A stretch of DNA of 64,000 bases from Xenoacremonium recifei (Eukaryota; Ascomycota; Sordariomycetes; Hypocreales; Nectriaceae): assembly GCA_012184525.1 (NCBI GenBank), contig WOFQ01000020.1, positions 124,001 through 188,000 of the forward strand, in the 5' to 3' direction. The notes under the pieces are model-generated. The model was not told the origin of the DNA and ran no database searches. It was given only the letters and a program-made list of their open reading frames with translations. Position 1 is the stretch's first letter. Each line of letters opens with the position of its first letter. Of the stretch, positions 42,406 to 54,262 are shown piece by piece. The translations under genes and the position numbers were made by a program.

Positions 42406-42804
42406 TCCAAGACATGTACAATATAATTTTACCTGGTCAGAAGTGGATTGCCTTGGTCAGGTGCCTTCATAGCCAAGGAATTCTAGCGAAACTACGCGAG
42501 TCGGGGCCGAAGTCTATCGGGGAATGTCGCTCCTAAGATTTGTGGACCTTCATGTCATGGGAGACATCAGTCTGAGGATCTCTCGGGAGGAATGGCAGTC
42601 TAGTTAATGGTTTTTGGGGTTTATTTAGCCCATTTCTATATCCGAGTATTTGATGCCCAGGCCTCGATAGATTTGTGTGATTAATTTTACGACAATTGCT
42701 CAACCCCCAATCTCAAGATTTTACCTTACAGCTTGCATAACACTCTACTATTTTTGTGTCCTCTACTTCTATCATACGTTTTACCAATTCGAGTTGATTT
42801 CAAG
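42406..42804. other. Promoter region of the GH5 gene
   Basis: About 400 bases between the regulator stop and the GH5 start. No gene seen. The frame of the GH5 gene stays open to 42733 and would encode a hydrophobic leader, but it has no ATG there. Confidence 0.4.
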
Positions 42805-44322
42805 ATGGTTATTTCCGGAGACGCAGCCGGTTCATACGACCGTGTAAACGGCAACGGTCAAACACAAACGGTTCATTCCAACCCTCCCTGCACAATGCTT
42901 CGAGTACAAGGGACCAAGATCGTCAACACAAATGGCGAGGCTGTGGTACTCAAAGGCGCTGGTATCGGTGGCATTCTCAACATGGAGAATTTTATCACCG
43001 GATACTCAGGACATGAGCATGAGCACCGCGCCCAAATGGCTGAGGTTCTTGGCGAAGAGAAAGCCAAGTTCTTCTTTGACCGACTCATCCACCACTTCTT
43101 TACAGATGCCGATGCAGCTTTCTTTGCTTCATTAGGTCTGAACTGCATCCGTATCCCCTTCAATTATCGTCATTTCATTGATGACTTAAACCCTGGTGTT
43201 CTGAAGCAGGAGGGCTTTGACGTCCTGGATCGATATGTCGATATTTGCGGGCGACACAATCTCTACGCCATTCTAGATCTGCACAGCGCTCCCGGCGGCC
43301 AGAATCAAGATTGGCACAGTGATTCCGGCTTGAGTCGGGCCCTTTTCTGGGAATTCAAGGACCACCAAGACCGAGCAATCCAACTATGGGAGGCTTTGGC
43401 ACAGCATTACCAGGGCAACCCTGTTATTGCTGGATACAATCCGCTCAACGAACCTGCGGATCCTAACAAGACAGCCTCAGGAGCTTATGGTGCGCGACTG
43501 GTGGCTTGGTACGAGCGAGCTGAGAAGGCTATTCGGGCAATTGACCCTGACCACATTCTTTTTGCCGATGGCAACACCTACGCCATGGACTTCCGGGCCT
43601 TCCCCGAGAAGCCTCTCCCCAACACTGTCTATGCATGCCACGACTACAGCATGATGGGCTTCCCCCTGCCTGAGCAATATGAGGGCACGCAAGAGCAGAA
43701 AAATAAGCTACGTAAGACATTCGAGCGAAAGGTCCAGTTTATGCGGGAAAAGAACGTTCCCATTTGGAACGGCGAGTTTGGCCCCGTGTATCAGAACGAG
43801 CACAAGGAGGGCGTCAGCGCAGTTAAGACCAACATGAAGCGCTTTGCTTTGCTGGAAGAACAGCTGTCTATCTACCGAGAGAGCGATGTCAGCTGGTCAA
43901 TCTGGCTATACAAGGACATTGGATACCAGGGAATGGTATATGTTGACCCCGAGTCACCATATATGAAACTGGTCCAGCCATTCGTTGAGAAGAAGCAGCG
44001 TCTTGGCTTGGACTTCTGGGGCGTCGTCGACAAGAGCGGGGTGAAACACATCTACGAACCACTCGTTCAGGGTATCAAGGACATGATTGATCCTAAGTTC
44101 CATAACGTCAAATACCCCAACATCTGGACAATTGACAGACAAATTGAGCGGGTCTTGAGGGAATGCCTAGTTAGTGAGTACGTTGGATGGGAGATGGCAG
44201 AGCTCTTCAGAGGCAAGAGCAAGGATGAGCTGGAAGAATTGGCTGCGAGCTTTTCGTTAGAGAAGTGCAAGATGCGAGGAGGGCTGAATGAGATTCTGAG
44301 GAGAGACGCTACGAAGAATTAA
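42805..44322 (+). CDS. Glycoside hydrolase family 5 protein, apparently not secreted
   Basis: Retaining beta-glycosidase of the GH5 (cellulase/exoglucanase) fold, single exon, 505 residues. Catalytic acid/base Glu216 is in YNPLNEPAD and nucleophile Glu324 in WNGEFGP. Supporting motifs: VVLKGAGIGGILNMENFI, LNCIRIPFNYRHF, YAILDLHSAPGGQNQDWHSD, VYACHDYSMMGF, SWSIWLYKDIG. The ATG at 42805 gives a hydrophilic N-terminus without a signal peptide, so a cytosolic enzyme acting on imported oligosaccharides or glycosides is likely. The upstream in-frame stretch looks like a signal peptide but lacks an ATG; an unseen upstream exon is possible. Substrate cannot be read from sequence. Confidence 0.88.
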   Translation: MVISGDAAGSYDRVNGNGQTQTVHSNPPCTMLRVQGTKIVNTNGEAVVLKGAGIGGILNMENFITGYSGHEHEHRAQMAEVLGEEKAKFFFDRLIHHFFTDADAAFFASLGLNCIRIPFNYRHFIDDLNPGVLKQEGFDVLDRYVDICGRHNLYAILDLHSAPGGQNQDWHSDSGLSRALFWEFKDHQDRAIQLWEALAQHYQGNPVIAGYNPLNEPADPNKTASGAYGARLVAWYERAEKAIRAIDPDHILFADGNTYAMDFRAFPEKPLPNTVYACHDYSMMGFPLPEQYEGTQEQKNKLRKTFERKVQFMREKNVPIWNGEFGPVYQNEHKEGVSAVKTNMKRFALLEEQLSIYRESDVSWSIWLYKDIGYQGMVYVDPESPYMKLVQPFVEKKQRLGLDFWGVVDKSGVKHIYEPLVQGIKDMIDPKFHNVKYPNIWTIDRQIERVLRECLVSEYVGWEMAELFRGKSKDELEELAASFSLEKCKMRGGLNEILRRDATKN

Positions 44323-44780
44323 ATAGACAATGAAGATACAATATAGAGAATGTAAGAATTCAAGAATGCTTTGGTCCTCATGAAACGTGCTGTATGATAT
44401 TGATTGGGTGGATCTTAGGGGGAGTACTAGAAAGTCGTGCGAGAATGAGTGAAGGTTTGTGAACAGAATTGTTTGGCTTTGGTAGAACGTCATGTAAACA
44501 AGAGCTTCAACCGATGCCATCTATCTTAACGTTACTTTATTTTTTTTTTAATTTGAAATTCCCCCGCGGAAAACTCAACATTTATTCTTGACTTTGCAAA
44601 TAGGGGAGGGAGGATACCGGCGAGCCGTAGGGTAGCGACATCGGAAACATCTCCAAGTTTCCCCGCCTAGCATTCCACGCTGTTTATAGAGGAGGAATAA
44701 ATACCCGTCGGGTCCCAACTACGCAGGACAATCAAGACAGTGAAATTTGGGAGCATTTTCGCCTTTGGGACCAATCACAT
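44323..44780. other. Promoter region of the cyclase-family gene
   Basis: About 460 bases, AT-rich, including a T/A run near 44540-44560 and a possible TATA-like element (GGAATAAATA) about 85 bp upstream of the cyclase start. No gene is seen. Confidence 0.4.
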
Positions 44781-46121
44781 ATGACAAATATGTCTCGAAA
44801 GATTGAGAACGGAATTCCACGCTTCGAAGACTTACCGCTGAGCAAGGATGACCCTCCCTACTCGGCTTGGGGCTTCTACGGCTGGAACGATGAGCTAGGG
44901 ACATTGAACCGCCTCACAGACGAGAGAGTTGTCGCTGCAGCGCGGCAGGAGATCCTATCTGGCAAGCGGTAAGCGTTCCCTTGCTTCTAGAGAAATTAGA
45001 GTTAGTGGTTAACATTTTGCAGCTTTTGTCTGGACCATCCAATGGAAATGGAGGGTAAAATGACGTTCTTTAACAGACAGAAGTTCCACCAAGAGATCCT
45101 CCGTGAACCAGCTCCTCGCTGCTGCAACGATGAGATATGGACATTCAACAGTCAAGGAGGCAGCCAGTGGGATGGACTGCGTCACTTCGCATACCAGAAA
45201 GAAGCACAATTTTATAATGGCATTACGCAGGATGACATCCATGCAGCAGATGCGGATGGCAAAAAGACCACACAGAACGGCATACAAGGTAGGTCGCCCC
45301 AACGAAGCGAAGGCCCGGTCGCCATTGTTTTCTAAACCGTTATACAGCAATGGCTGAGCGCGGAATTGTTGGACGTGGTATTCTTCTAGACTATCACGAG
45401 TGGCGTTCAAAACAGAAAGATCCTAAACCGTTCAACCCCACGAAGCCAGACACCGTGACTCTGGCGGAACTTGAGAAAGTCGCTCAAGACCAAGGAACCG
45501 AGATCAAGTTTGGCGATATCCTGATTGTGCGAACAGGTAAGCAGGAAGGACTTGCCACGATGCAAACATTCGCGTTGGCACGATGGTTGTGTGCTCATGC
45601 TACAGCTTGCTAGGCTTCACGATCGCGGTACAAAACGGTGACCCCCACGAAATGGCAGCCTACAAAATGCAAGCCAATCCGGCGTGGTGCGGCGTCGAAC
45701 AAACCGAGGATATGCTGCGATGGATTTGGGAAAACTTCGCAGCCGTGGCTGGAGACCAGCCCACGTTTGAGGTCTGGCGTGAGTTCTTTCGTCCCTTTAC
45801 CCCAGGCTTCCACCGGAACTAATTATCGGATGGCTATTCCCAGCCGAGACTGCTTTAGCTTACAAGCTCCACGAAATCCTGCTTTCCGGCTGGGGTATGC
45901 CGATCGGTGAGCTCTTTAACCTGGAGAAGCTGGCCCAGCATTGTAAGGAGACCGGACGATACAGCTTTTTTGTGACCAGCGAGCCATGTAATGTTTCGGG
46001 CGGCATTGCTAGGTAAGTCAGCCGATTCTTCTTCCAGCTCATTGTAAAATTCAGCGTCTCCAGACTCCTTCAGAGGCTAATTAATACACATAGTCCGCCT
46101 AACATTCTCGCCATTTTCTGA
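44781..46121 (+). CDS. Cyclase-family hydrolase (kynurenine formamidase-like fold)
   Basis: Predicted metal-dependent hydrolase of the cyclase superfamily (PF04199-type), 334 residues in six exons: 44781-44968, 45023-45288, 45348-45536, 45614-45778, 45844-46012 and 46094-46121. All phases close. Signatures of the fungal subgroup: SAWGFYGWNDELGTLNRLTDERV, NSQGGSQWDGLRHFAYQ, GRGILLDYHEW, FGDILIVRTG, QANPAWCGVEQTEDMLRWIW, KLHEILLSGWGMPIGELFNLEKLA, YSFFVTSEPCNV and a PPNILAIF end. The usual HxGTHxD metal motif reads QGGSQWDG here, as in relatives of this fungal group. A transporter gene starts 275 bp downstream on the same strand. Substrate unknown. Confidence 0.87.
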
Positions 46122-46395
46122 AGCAGGGATTCTAGGAGACGGCGTCAAATGGAGGCATACTTCAACGAGGCTAGCTATTTACTCCGGGAAATGTCCGTTG
46201 TTTGGTCGGAGAGCCGAAGCGACACCGGGCTCTTTGGCGGCAGTATACAGCCGATGGATTATCCAAAGCTCAACTTCGGATCGTAGCGAGTGCGGAGGAG
46301 ATGCGAATAAATATGACAATCATTTGCAATTGGGCGCTGATACCTGGATCCTCTTTTATGTTTGAGCCCGAGTTTCAGCACCGTTGGCCTTGAAA

Positions 46396-48076
46396 ATGGC
46401 CTTTTTAACGGGTTATTCTAAGATTGAGGGGAAGCCTCTCATCAGGCTTGTAGGTTTGACATGCTCCGTTGCTTTCGTATTATTCGGATATGGTACGGGA
46501 TCCTTAGAAGACATTGATGAGAACAGCGTTCTAAACTGCAAACAGAACAAGGTGTTATGGGAGGTGTTATCTCCGGGTCAGCATTCACGTCCCAATTCCC
46601 TAGTATCAACACGACCTCCGGCAACGGCAACTCAACCCTTCAGGGCTTCGTTGTGGCTGTGTACAGCCTCGGATGCTGGGTCGGCTCACTTCTATGCGTA
46701 CTATTCGCGGATAACGTCGGTCGCAAGCGGACTGTTATCATCGGCGAGTGCATTTTGATCATTGGCACTGCGATCCAATGCTCGGCTTTCGGCTTGGCCC
46801 AGCTCATCGTCGGTCGTATCATCACAGGCATGGGGAATGGGATGATAACATCTACGATCCCCGTCTGGCACAGTGAGATGCTCCGCGCCGAATCTCGTGG
46901 CAAGTTCATCACGACAGAACTCTCCACGAATGTTGGCGGCGTTGCTGTCGCGTATTGGGTTGACTATGGGATGGGTTTCGTCGACAGCCCTGCTCAATGG
47001 CGCCTCCCAATTACCCTTCAAATCGTCTTCGCACTATCAACCATTACACTTATATCCTTTTTACCCGAAACACCTCGCTGGCTCTTGAACCACGATCGTG
47101 ATGATCAGGCCGCAGAGGTTCTTCGGCGCTTGTACAAGCACGAGGGTCAGGAGGCCGCAGAACGGGAGCGAATCGCAATTGTTACTGCTATCGCCCAGGA
47201 ACTATTGGCCCAGGAGCAGCTCGGTGGCAAGAGTGCTCTTCATATGGTCTTCACCAACAAGGGACAACGCACTTTCTACCGTACATGCCTGGGATTTGGG
47301 GCCCAGATCATGCAACAGCTCTCTGGAATCAACCTCGTCTCGTATTATGCAACCTTCATATTTGTTAATAGCATCGGGTTCTCCCAGCACTTCGCCTCCC
47401 TGATGTCGGGCATTTTATCCATCTTCTTCTACTGCTCCACCTGGATACCCGTTTTTGTGATTGACAGGGTCGGTCGACGCCCTTTGCTTATGACAGGTTC
47501 AGCTTGCATGGCTATAGGGATGTTTGTCTTGACTGGCACAGCCTCTGTTGGAACCTTTGCAACGGGTGTCGTTGCCACCGTCTTCCTGTTTTGGTATAAC
47601 TTCTGGTTTGGGGTTGGTTGGATCCCGGGGCCGTGGCTGCTTACGGCTGAGTATGCGCCTCTGATGACGAGAACTCAGAGTGCTGCCATTTCCAGCAGCA
47701 CGAGCTGGATTTTCACCTTTCTTGTCGCCATGACGACACCAGTAGCCATCAACAGCATTGGAAGCAAGACCTACATCATCTACGGAATATTCAATGTGAT
47801 CTCAATTGCAGTTGTCTACTTCCTTTATCCCGAGGTGAGATCAGCTCGCGTGCTTGTTGAGACCAACAACTGACACAATGACAGACCAAGGGCAAGAGCC
47901 TTGAACAGATTGATCTTATTTTCAGTGGACCCAAGGTCCTTATGCATGCCAGTGATGCCGAGTTGGCCGAGTTGCAGCGTCATGAGATCGCTCTCGCGAT
48001 TGCAGAAAACCGTATTGGTATTAGTGAGGACAAAGCTATCGCTCTCGGACACGTGGAAGCGGAGGACCTGGCTTGA
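46396..48076 (+). CDS. MFS sugar transporter downstream of the cyclase gene
   Basis: Sugar porter of 525 residues, exons 46396-46492, 46546-47834 and 47885-48076. Splicing restores the helix 1 motif FGYEQGVMGGVISG and the end motif PETKGKSLEQIDLIF. Other signatures: DNVGRKRTVIIG, GRIITGMGNGMITSTIPVWHSE, PETPRWLLNHDRDDQA, QQLSGINLVSYYATFIF and DRVGRRPLLMTG. The tail is acidic (AEDLA). It belongs to the same broad group as the transporter at 27109 but helix 1 carries EQG, closer to hexose carriers. Its short distance from the cyclase gene suggests shared function, for example a sugar acid lactone or similar substrate (inference). Confidence 0.9.
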
Positions 48077-48782
48077 AACGACTTATGGTAGAGCCCGAGG
48101 CATTGGGACATAAGGCTGATAAATTAACGGTAACGATCCGAACCGATTTGTGGGAAATATTTGATTTTGGCGGCAATGCTACCGCAGGCTTATCACAGCA
48201 CTGTAACCCAGCTCCTACAGCCAAAGTTGGCCTGAGGCAGCTCATATATTCGAACATGTAATCCTTATCTGAAACAAAGTAGAGAGCTAAGCTTCTTGTT
48301 CCTCCTTATCGAAGGAGTTCTCCCAATCAGCCGACTGTATTACAATCGTACCGTTGCATCGAGCTTCACAGTGTCTGTCGTGGTGGATCTTACCAGGAAT
48401 ACGAAGCCGAGATTCCCGGGAATTCCACTCAACGCCGGCAACTCTCATGACGCGAGACCCTTAACAGGAAGGTCGCGCCGTGGATCGTCGCCTCAAAAGG
48501 ATTGAAACAAAAGGTCTGCAACATTCACAGACCCTCCATCATCAGAGACAACACGATTCAATAGAGTAGGCCAAACAGAGACGAGCATGTCCGGGTAATC
48601 GGCTCCCAACATGGCACTTTTGATGTTCTTCCCCAGAGCTCTATCAACACTTGCCAATTTGAACGATACAGAAGTTCGAGATGGGCCGCAAGAAATGGAG
48701 TGGAAAGGTTTATCTAGAGAGAAACCGGCCAAAAAATGCTGGGAAACAATCCAAGTTCTAGCAGAAAGCGTTTGATGTCGCC
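48077..48782. other. Intergenic between sugar transporter and OPT transporter
   Basis: About 700 bases. Short frames on both strands (for example 48493-48732 minus) start without ATG or lack any domain. I see no gene. Confidence 0.4.
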
Positions 48783-51528
48783 ATGTCCAAGAACTCCATT
48801 CAAGCAGCTGAGGGGAAGACTGAGACCCCGGAGGAGACTGACCTCCAAGGTGGTGGTTTTGATTTCGAGGGTCAAAGAGATGGAGCCCAAATCACCGATA
48901 AGGTCGAGACGGCGGCCGATATTGTCACCAAGGTTATCCATGTCGATGATGATCCGTCGATGAACTGTCTGACCTTTCGGACTTTCTTCGTTGGTAAGCC
49001 ATCCTCCAGCACAACTATGTGTCTGTTTCGTAAAAACTTATATCCTTACCATCCAAATATGTCTAAAGACGAAAGATTGCTAACGTAATTCACCATCAAG
49101 GCATAGGACTCTCTGCCTTTGGATCTGTTCTGCAAGAGATTTTCTACTTCAAGCCTCAGACGATCTTTGTCTCCCTTATCTTCTTGACTGTGTGGGCATA
49201 TATCATTGGTGACTTCCTCGCCTTCATAATTCCCGAAAAGATAGACTGGAAGATTGGTAGTCTACATATCACCGATGGTGGCATCCTTAAGTTCTTCAAC
49301 CCCGGGCCGTTCAACTCTAAGGAACATGCTGTAAGTTCTTGAAAGTTCCGTCACGTCGTGTTTCTGCTTTCTTCACGCTACGCCTCACTATCTATCAAGC
49401 ACTCTAGCACTTGACATAAACACCGGTTCGCTGACATATACCTCAAAGGCAATCACAATCATGGCATCAGCAGCAGCGCAATCCGCCCTAGCTACCGAGG
49501 CACTCGCCGCTCAAGACCTATTTTACGGAGGTTACCCCAATAAAGGCGCAGGTCTCTTCATTGTGATCACCTCCCAATTGATCGGCTTCGGGGTTGCCGG
49601 GCTTCTGCGCGAGGTTATTGTACACCCGACCAAAATGATCTGGCCCATGACTATGCCAGTATCAAACTTACTAGAAACGATCCACCGAGACCGGAAAGAA
49701 ACCAAGAAGAAGCTGCGCACTTGGTACATCGTCTTTTTCGCGATTTTCTTTTGGGAGATCCTCCCCGAATACATTTTCACAACTTTGATAGGGGTTTCAG
49801 TCTTCTGTCTCGCTGATCAGCACAACCTTTTCTTCACGAATTTCTTCGGCGGTGCTACAGGGAACGAGGGTCTGGGTGTCCTCAGCATCTCCTTTGACTG
49901 GAACTACATTGCACCCTTCTTCAACCCGCTATGGTATCCCTTGCAAAGCACGGTTAATACGTTGATTGGAATCATCGGCTGCTATATTCTCTTCATTGGT
50001 AAGAAATTTCGCTTCCATTTTTGGAGAACTATTCGCCTTCAACTCCCGGGGAACTCGTCAATTGAAAACATAATACTAACTCAGAGCAAATAGGAGTCTA
50101 CTATGGCAACGTATGGGACGCCAAGAAAATGCCATTCCTCTCCCAGGAGCTGTTCAATTTGACAGCGTCCAATTCGAGTTATTTCGCCGTCTACAATCAG
50201 TCATTGATAATGAACGACAACTTTGAGATCGATCACTCCAAACTAGACGCAGAAGGGATCCCATATCTCACAGCCACTTACGTAGCCTACCTCATCACGA
50301 CGAACATGGGGATGACTGCCACCCTCGCATATATGTTACTGTGGAACTGGGACGACTTGAAATATGCGTGGAGTTGGGCATCCCCCCAGAATCTTCGCAA
50401 GCTTTTCCGAAGAGAAAATCTTGCTTTCTGGCAAAATCAAGAAACTCCTGAGGAAAGACTGCAACGCAAAGAGAACGACCCTAACTTGGACCCGCATTAT
50501 AAGTTGATGCTCCGAAACAAGTACAAAGAAGTACCACTCTGGTGGTGGGCAGCTGTTCTCCTGGGTTGCTGGGCCGTTGGATTGGGCTGTCTTTATGCTA
50601 TGAAAGTGAGTGACCATCTGCCTTCTATATAGTGAGATTCTGACATTTCTGCCAGTCCACACTGCCATGGTGGGGGTTTCTGTTGGCCACCCTATTCACC
50701 TTCGTTTTCACGCTGTTCTTCGGGGCCCAGTATGGCATGACCGGCTTTGGCTTCAACTTGCAGCCGATTTGCCAGATGCTGGCTGGATACATGTTTCCAG
50801 GTCGACCGCTGGCAAACTTCTATTTCACATGTTTCACCTACAATGCAGTGGTTGAGGCCCAGCTTTTGGCTAAGGACTTGCGCCTGGCACAGTACTCGCA
50901 TCTGGCGCCTCGCATCACCTTTATGCTCCAGATTGTGGGCTGCGTGGTTGGCGCTCTGCTGAACTGGGTCATGATGACAAGCATCGTCTCCGCACAAGCT
51001 CCCATTCTGAAATCTATCCAGGGTACAAGCATCTGGTCGGGGCAGAACATCCAAATCTTCAATACAATGGCCATCTCCTGGAGTATTGCACCTAAACTAT
51101 TCAGTTTTGGTGCGCGATATGAATGGGTTACCATAGTCTTTCTTCTCGGCTTCATCGTACCCATTCCGAATTACCTCATATACAAGTACACAGGGAACAA
51201 GAACTGGGGCTACCTGAACCCCTCAATCATCCTTTGGTTCATGGGAAACCTCTACGTTGGAATCAACAGTGGCTTCACCACTTTCTTCATTGTTGCCTTC
51301 ATTTTCCAATTCTGGGTCAGAAAGTACCATCCTGAGTTCTTCGTCAAATGGAACTACCTCATTTCTGCAGCTCTTGATGGAGGCACTCAAATCATGGTCT
51401 TCATTCTTACCTTCGCCGTTGCGGGAGGTAGTGGAAAAGCACACCCATTTCCGTATTGGGCGGGCAATCCAGACTTGTCGAAACATAACACGGATTACTG
51501 TATGGTGAATCCGGCAAACGGTGGATAA
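48783..51528 (+). CDS. Oligopeptide transporter, OPT family
   Basis: Proton-coupled importer of small peptides or related compounds in the plasma membrane, 791 residues, exons 48783-48993, 49101-49330, 49449-49998, 50094-50605 and 50656-51528; all phases close. About 14 to 16 hydrophobic segments. Family signatures: LSAFGSVLQEIFYFKPQ, ITSQLIGFGVAGLLREVIVHPTKMIWP, GLGVLSISFDWNYIA, the cytosolic loop with EERLQRKENDPNLDPHYKLM, GFGFNLQPICQMLAGYMFPGRPLANFYF, and NWGYLNPSIILWFMGN near the end, finishing HNTDYCMVNPANGG. No neighbouring gene points to a particular substrate. Confidence 0.93.
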
Positions 51529-54262
51529 TTGCTTTGCATTACAGTTGTCGGTTCACTGGACAGCTTTCGCTCTCGAAGACCTTTTCATATGACCACTTCC
51601 TTTTTAACATAACTCTCTCCCTCCCCTGTGTATATCTCTAGGAGCGACACAACAACAGGAGAGCTTTCGCAACATTGCCACGTTGTTTAACCGAGGAATA
51701 TAAGAGGTTGATTTGGTTTTATGGAATAAGTAGAGGTATATTCTGGAAATTTAAGTTTGGGTTACTTCAAGGAGACGGAGCTCGTATATGTATCACCTAT
51801 GACTCAATCCTGTGCAATACTTCATTTCATCTAGATCAGGCGACTCTCTCTGATCTTCAAGCTTACGACATACGTCAACAAATGAGAAATTCTATTATCC
51901 TCTCCAGGCGGAGGTCTAACTTGAAACTTGATAATCTCCCTCCAAGAATTTGCGCCAATGACTTACACGCCTCAGACTAGTCAGAACGAGTAACAGTGAG
52001 CTGTACTGTCAGATTGGCTGCTATCACTCGCGGCGGTGCTGTGTTTCTCATCTTGATAGCTGCAGAAGTAAGAAACACAGTTCTCTTCTGTCCTCTCACA
52101 CTGGTTTTCCCGGTAGGTAAGGAAGATAGAGATCATTGTCTTACCTTTGCCAGAGCCGCCGGAGATCCAGAGTATTTACGAGTGACCTTGACACCACCTT
52201 TTATATTTTACGGTTTCCGGGACCCATTCGCAAATACCAGCGGTGCGCTATCCTTTCGTACTGACTAGGGTCACTCGATCAATAGATGGGTCTGCGGACC
52301 TCCATAAGGTGCTCAACGACGGTTCGCTCGACTGGTGCTGTAGCTGATATCAGTATCATTAGACGATATGATGCATGGTTCGCACCATCGCTACAATTGA
52401 TGAAAACGCCTGCCTGAACGGAGCTACCATTATTCGCTGTCAGACTATGGATATTATGATGGGGGATCTGCGGGCCTGCTGGATGCGACGACATGAGGTA
52501 TTCGTCTGAATCGCCAGTCTTTTTCAATATCATGGCATTCAGAGAGCACGAAAGCTCCTATTGTCTAGCAACTGGATGACAGATGGTGCTGACGGAGATT
52601 TAAGGCTCTTATCAGATCGATGGATAAGCAGTGGAAAAGTGAGGCGGGCAGCAAACTTGGCCCCCAACGCTTCACCGCCGTCAAGTGACCGTCCACATCA
52701 AGCCATAAAGAAAATGGGACTCACCTATTGAAAGCCAGCGGTAGGCCAGCTGAGCCACTTCTGTAAAGCTATTCCACTTCAAGTATTGTAAATGAAATTA
52801 CATGACAAGTCCGGCAATAGTCCCAACCTCCTTTACAGGCCTTTCCACTCGCTTCCCTCCTTGACCTCTCAGCAATTGATTCTCATGTCGCCCGGACCCA
52901 TGAATGGCTGACAAGTCTGCTAAGCCAGGTATTAGTATGGACGAAGCCACAGTCACAAGGACCAAGACTCTCTTCGAAACTGTTGACGATATCCAAGATG
53001 CCCCCCCTTCATGCAGAATACCAAGCACACACGGAAATATTGCTAGAATACTCTTCATGATTTCATTAGAACTTCAAGGGATGAAAAATTTGCATTTAAT
53101 CAGAGGAAGAAAACCACAACCGCTTTTGAGTCTATGACCAGGCCTGTCAGCGACGAGATTCATAGTAAGACTGGATGGATATAACATCTAAATACATTCA
53201 ACAAATCTAGACTTTGCAAACTTTTTTATCGCCCATGATCCTGAGCTAGCGCTGCTTTAACCTCAGCGATAGTAAGCTTTGCCCAGCTTAAGTAGACTTC
53301 CTCGGAGAGGTATTCCCTCATAACATGCGCGGCCTAGAACCACCATTTCAACTCGCCCCCTCCGGAAAGATGAAGACAGAGGCTCGGGCAAGCCACTAAG
53401 ATACCGAGCAAAGAGATACCTAAATTTCGCCATGCTCATTTGCTGGAGCCTTAAGTATTTGCCTCAGCCACCCACAGAGTTGAATTTTGCCTTGAAGGGC
53501 GTCGGTGCCCAAGCGTAAGCGGGATTACTGTTGAAGCAAATGACGGTGAATCTCAGAAGCAATCATTAAACAGAATAATTATACAAAGGGTGGCCCCCGT
53601 GACAGCTTGATTACTGAAAATGTTAAGATAGCCAATAGGAACCATGATGGATTGCAAATTTTATGTATGCGCATGCATGTCAGCAGAGGACTAACCTTGA
53701 AAGTAAGAATACGAGCTTATTTTCCGCAGGCGCGTCGTGAGGAGGCATCTAACGCATCTGATTGATTCTCTAATCAACTGGATTCAAGGGGCAAAGTGCT
53801 GTTGTGGAGGCCGATTGGCATCGAGACGGCGGACGGGCAACAAAGGGGCGCCGGAGAAACATTGGTTGCCGGCCGAGGTAGTGTCTGGTTTTCACTATGC
53901 CGCCTCTCCCCACATGTATCTCACCGACTCGGGAGTCCCAGCGAATTGATCAAGGGGGTGGCGCCGTGTGCATCACGAGAGTGCAAAAAGTACCTTGGAA
54001 CTCGACACTTCTCCTGCATCTGACGTGAGGGAATAGCTGATGTGAGAGTGCAGAATAGTCTTTCTGAGGGGGAAGAATCTCTTGGTTGTATTCGTGTGTG
54101 TTGGAATACTGTACTTATTTGCGGTTGGGAGGCCTTGGTACTCAAAACATTCAGCTGGTAATGCATATAAATACCACCGTCGTACTTCGCTTCTGATCTA
54201 CACCAGACAGTCAAAGCAACAACAGTTTCTCCAAGACAACTCAAGTTCCTCATTCAATCATC
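51529..54262. other. Gene-poor 2.7 kb region
   Basis: The longest stretch without a supported gene. Several frames of 70-100 codons exist on both strands (51675-51980, 52279-52533, 52798-53058) but show no domain, and codon content looks random. I see no terminal repeats or transposase remnant. The right end holds the promoter of the small secreted protein. Confidence 0.4.
54166..54173 (+). promoter_or_regulatory. TATA box of the small secreted protein gene
   Basis: TATAAATA, 90 bases upstream of the ATG at 54263, a typical core promoter distance for a strongly expressed fungal gene. Confidence 0.55.

Noticed and set aside
42733..42804. Hydrophobic leader in frame with the GH5 gene, tempting as a signal peptide
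   Set aside because: The stretch begins with TTG, not ATG, and no upstream splice site was convincing, so I kept the cytosolic start.
48493..48941. Minus-strand frames upstream of and overlapping the OPT gene start
   Set aside because: They lack ATG starts or overlap the OPT first exon; no family features.
52798..53058. 86-codon minus-strand frame with a hydrophobic start
   Set aside because: It could be a small secreted protein, but the N-terminus is a weak signal peptide, there is no conserved pattern, and the surroundings lack promoter features.
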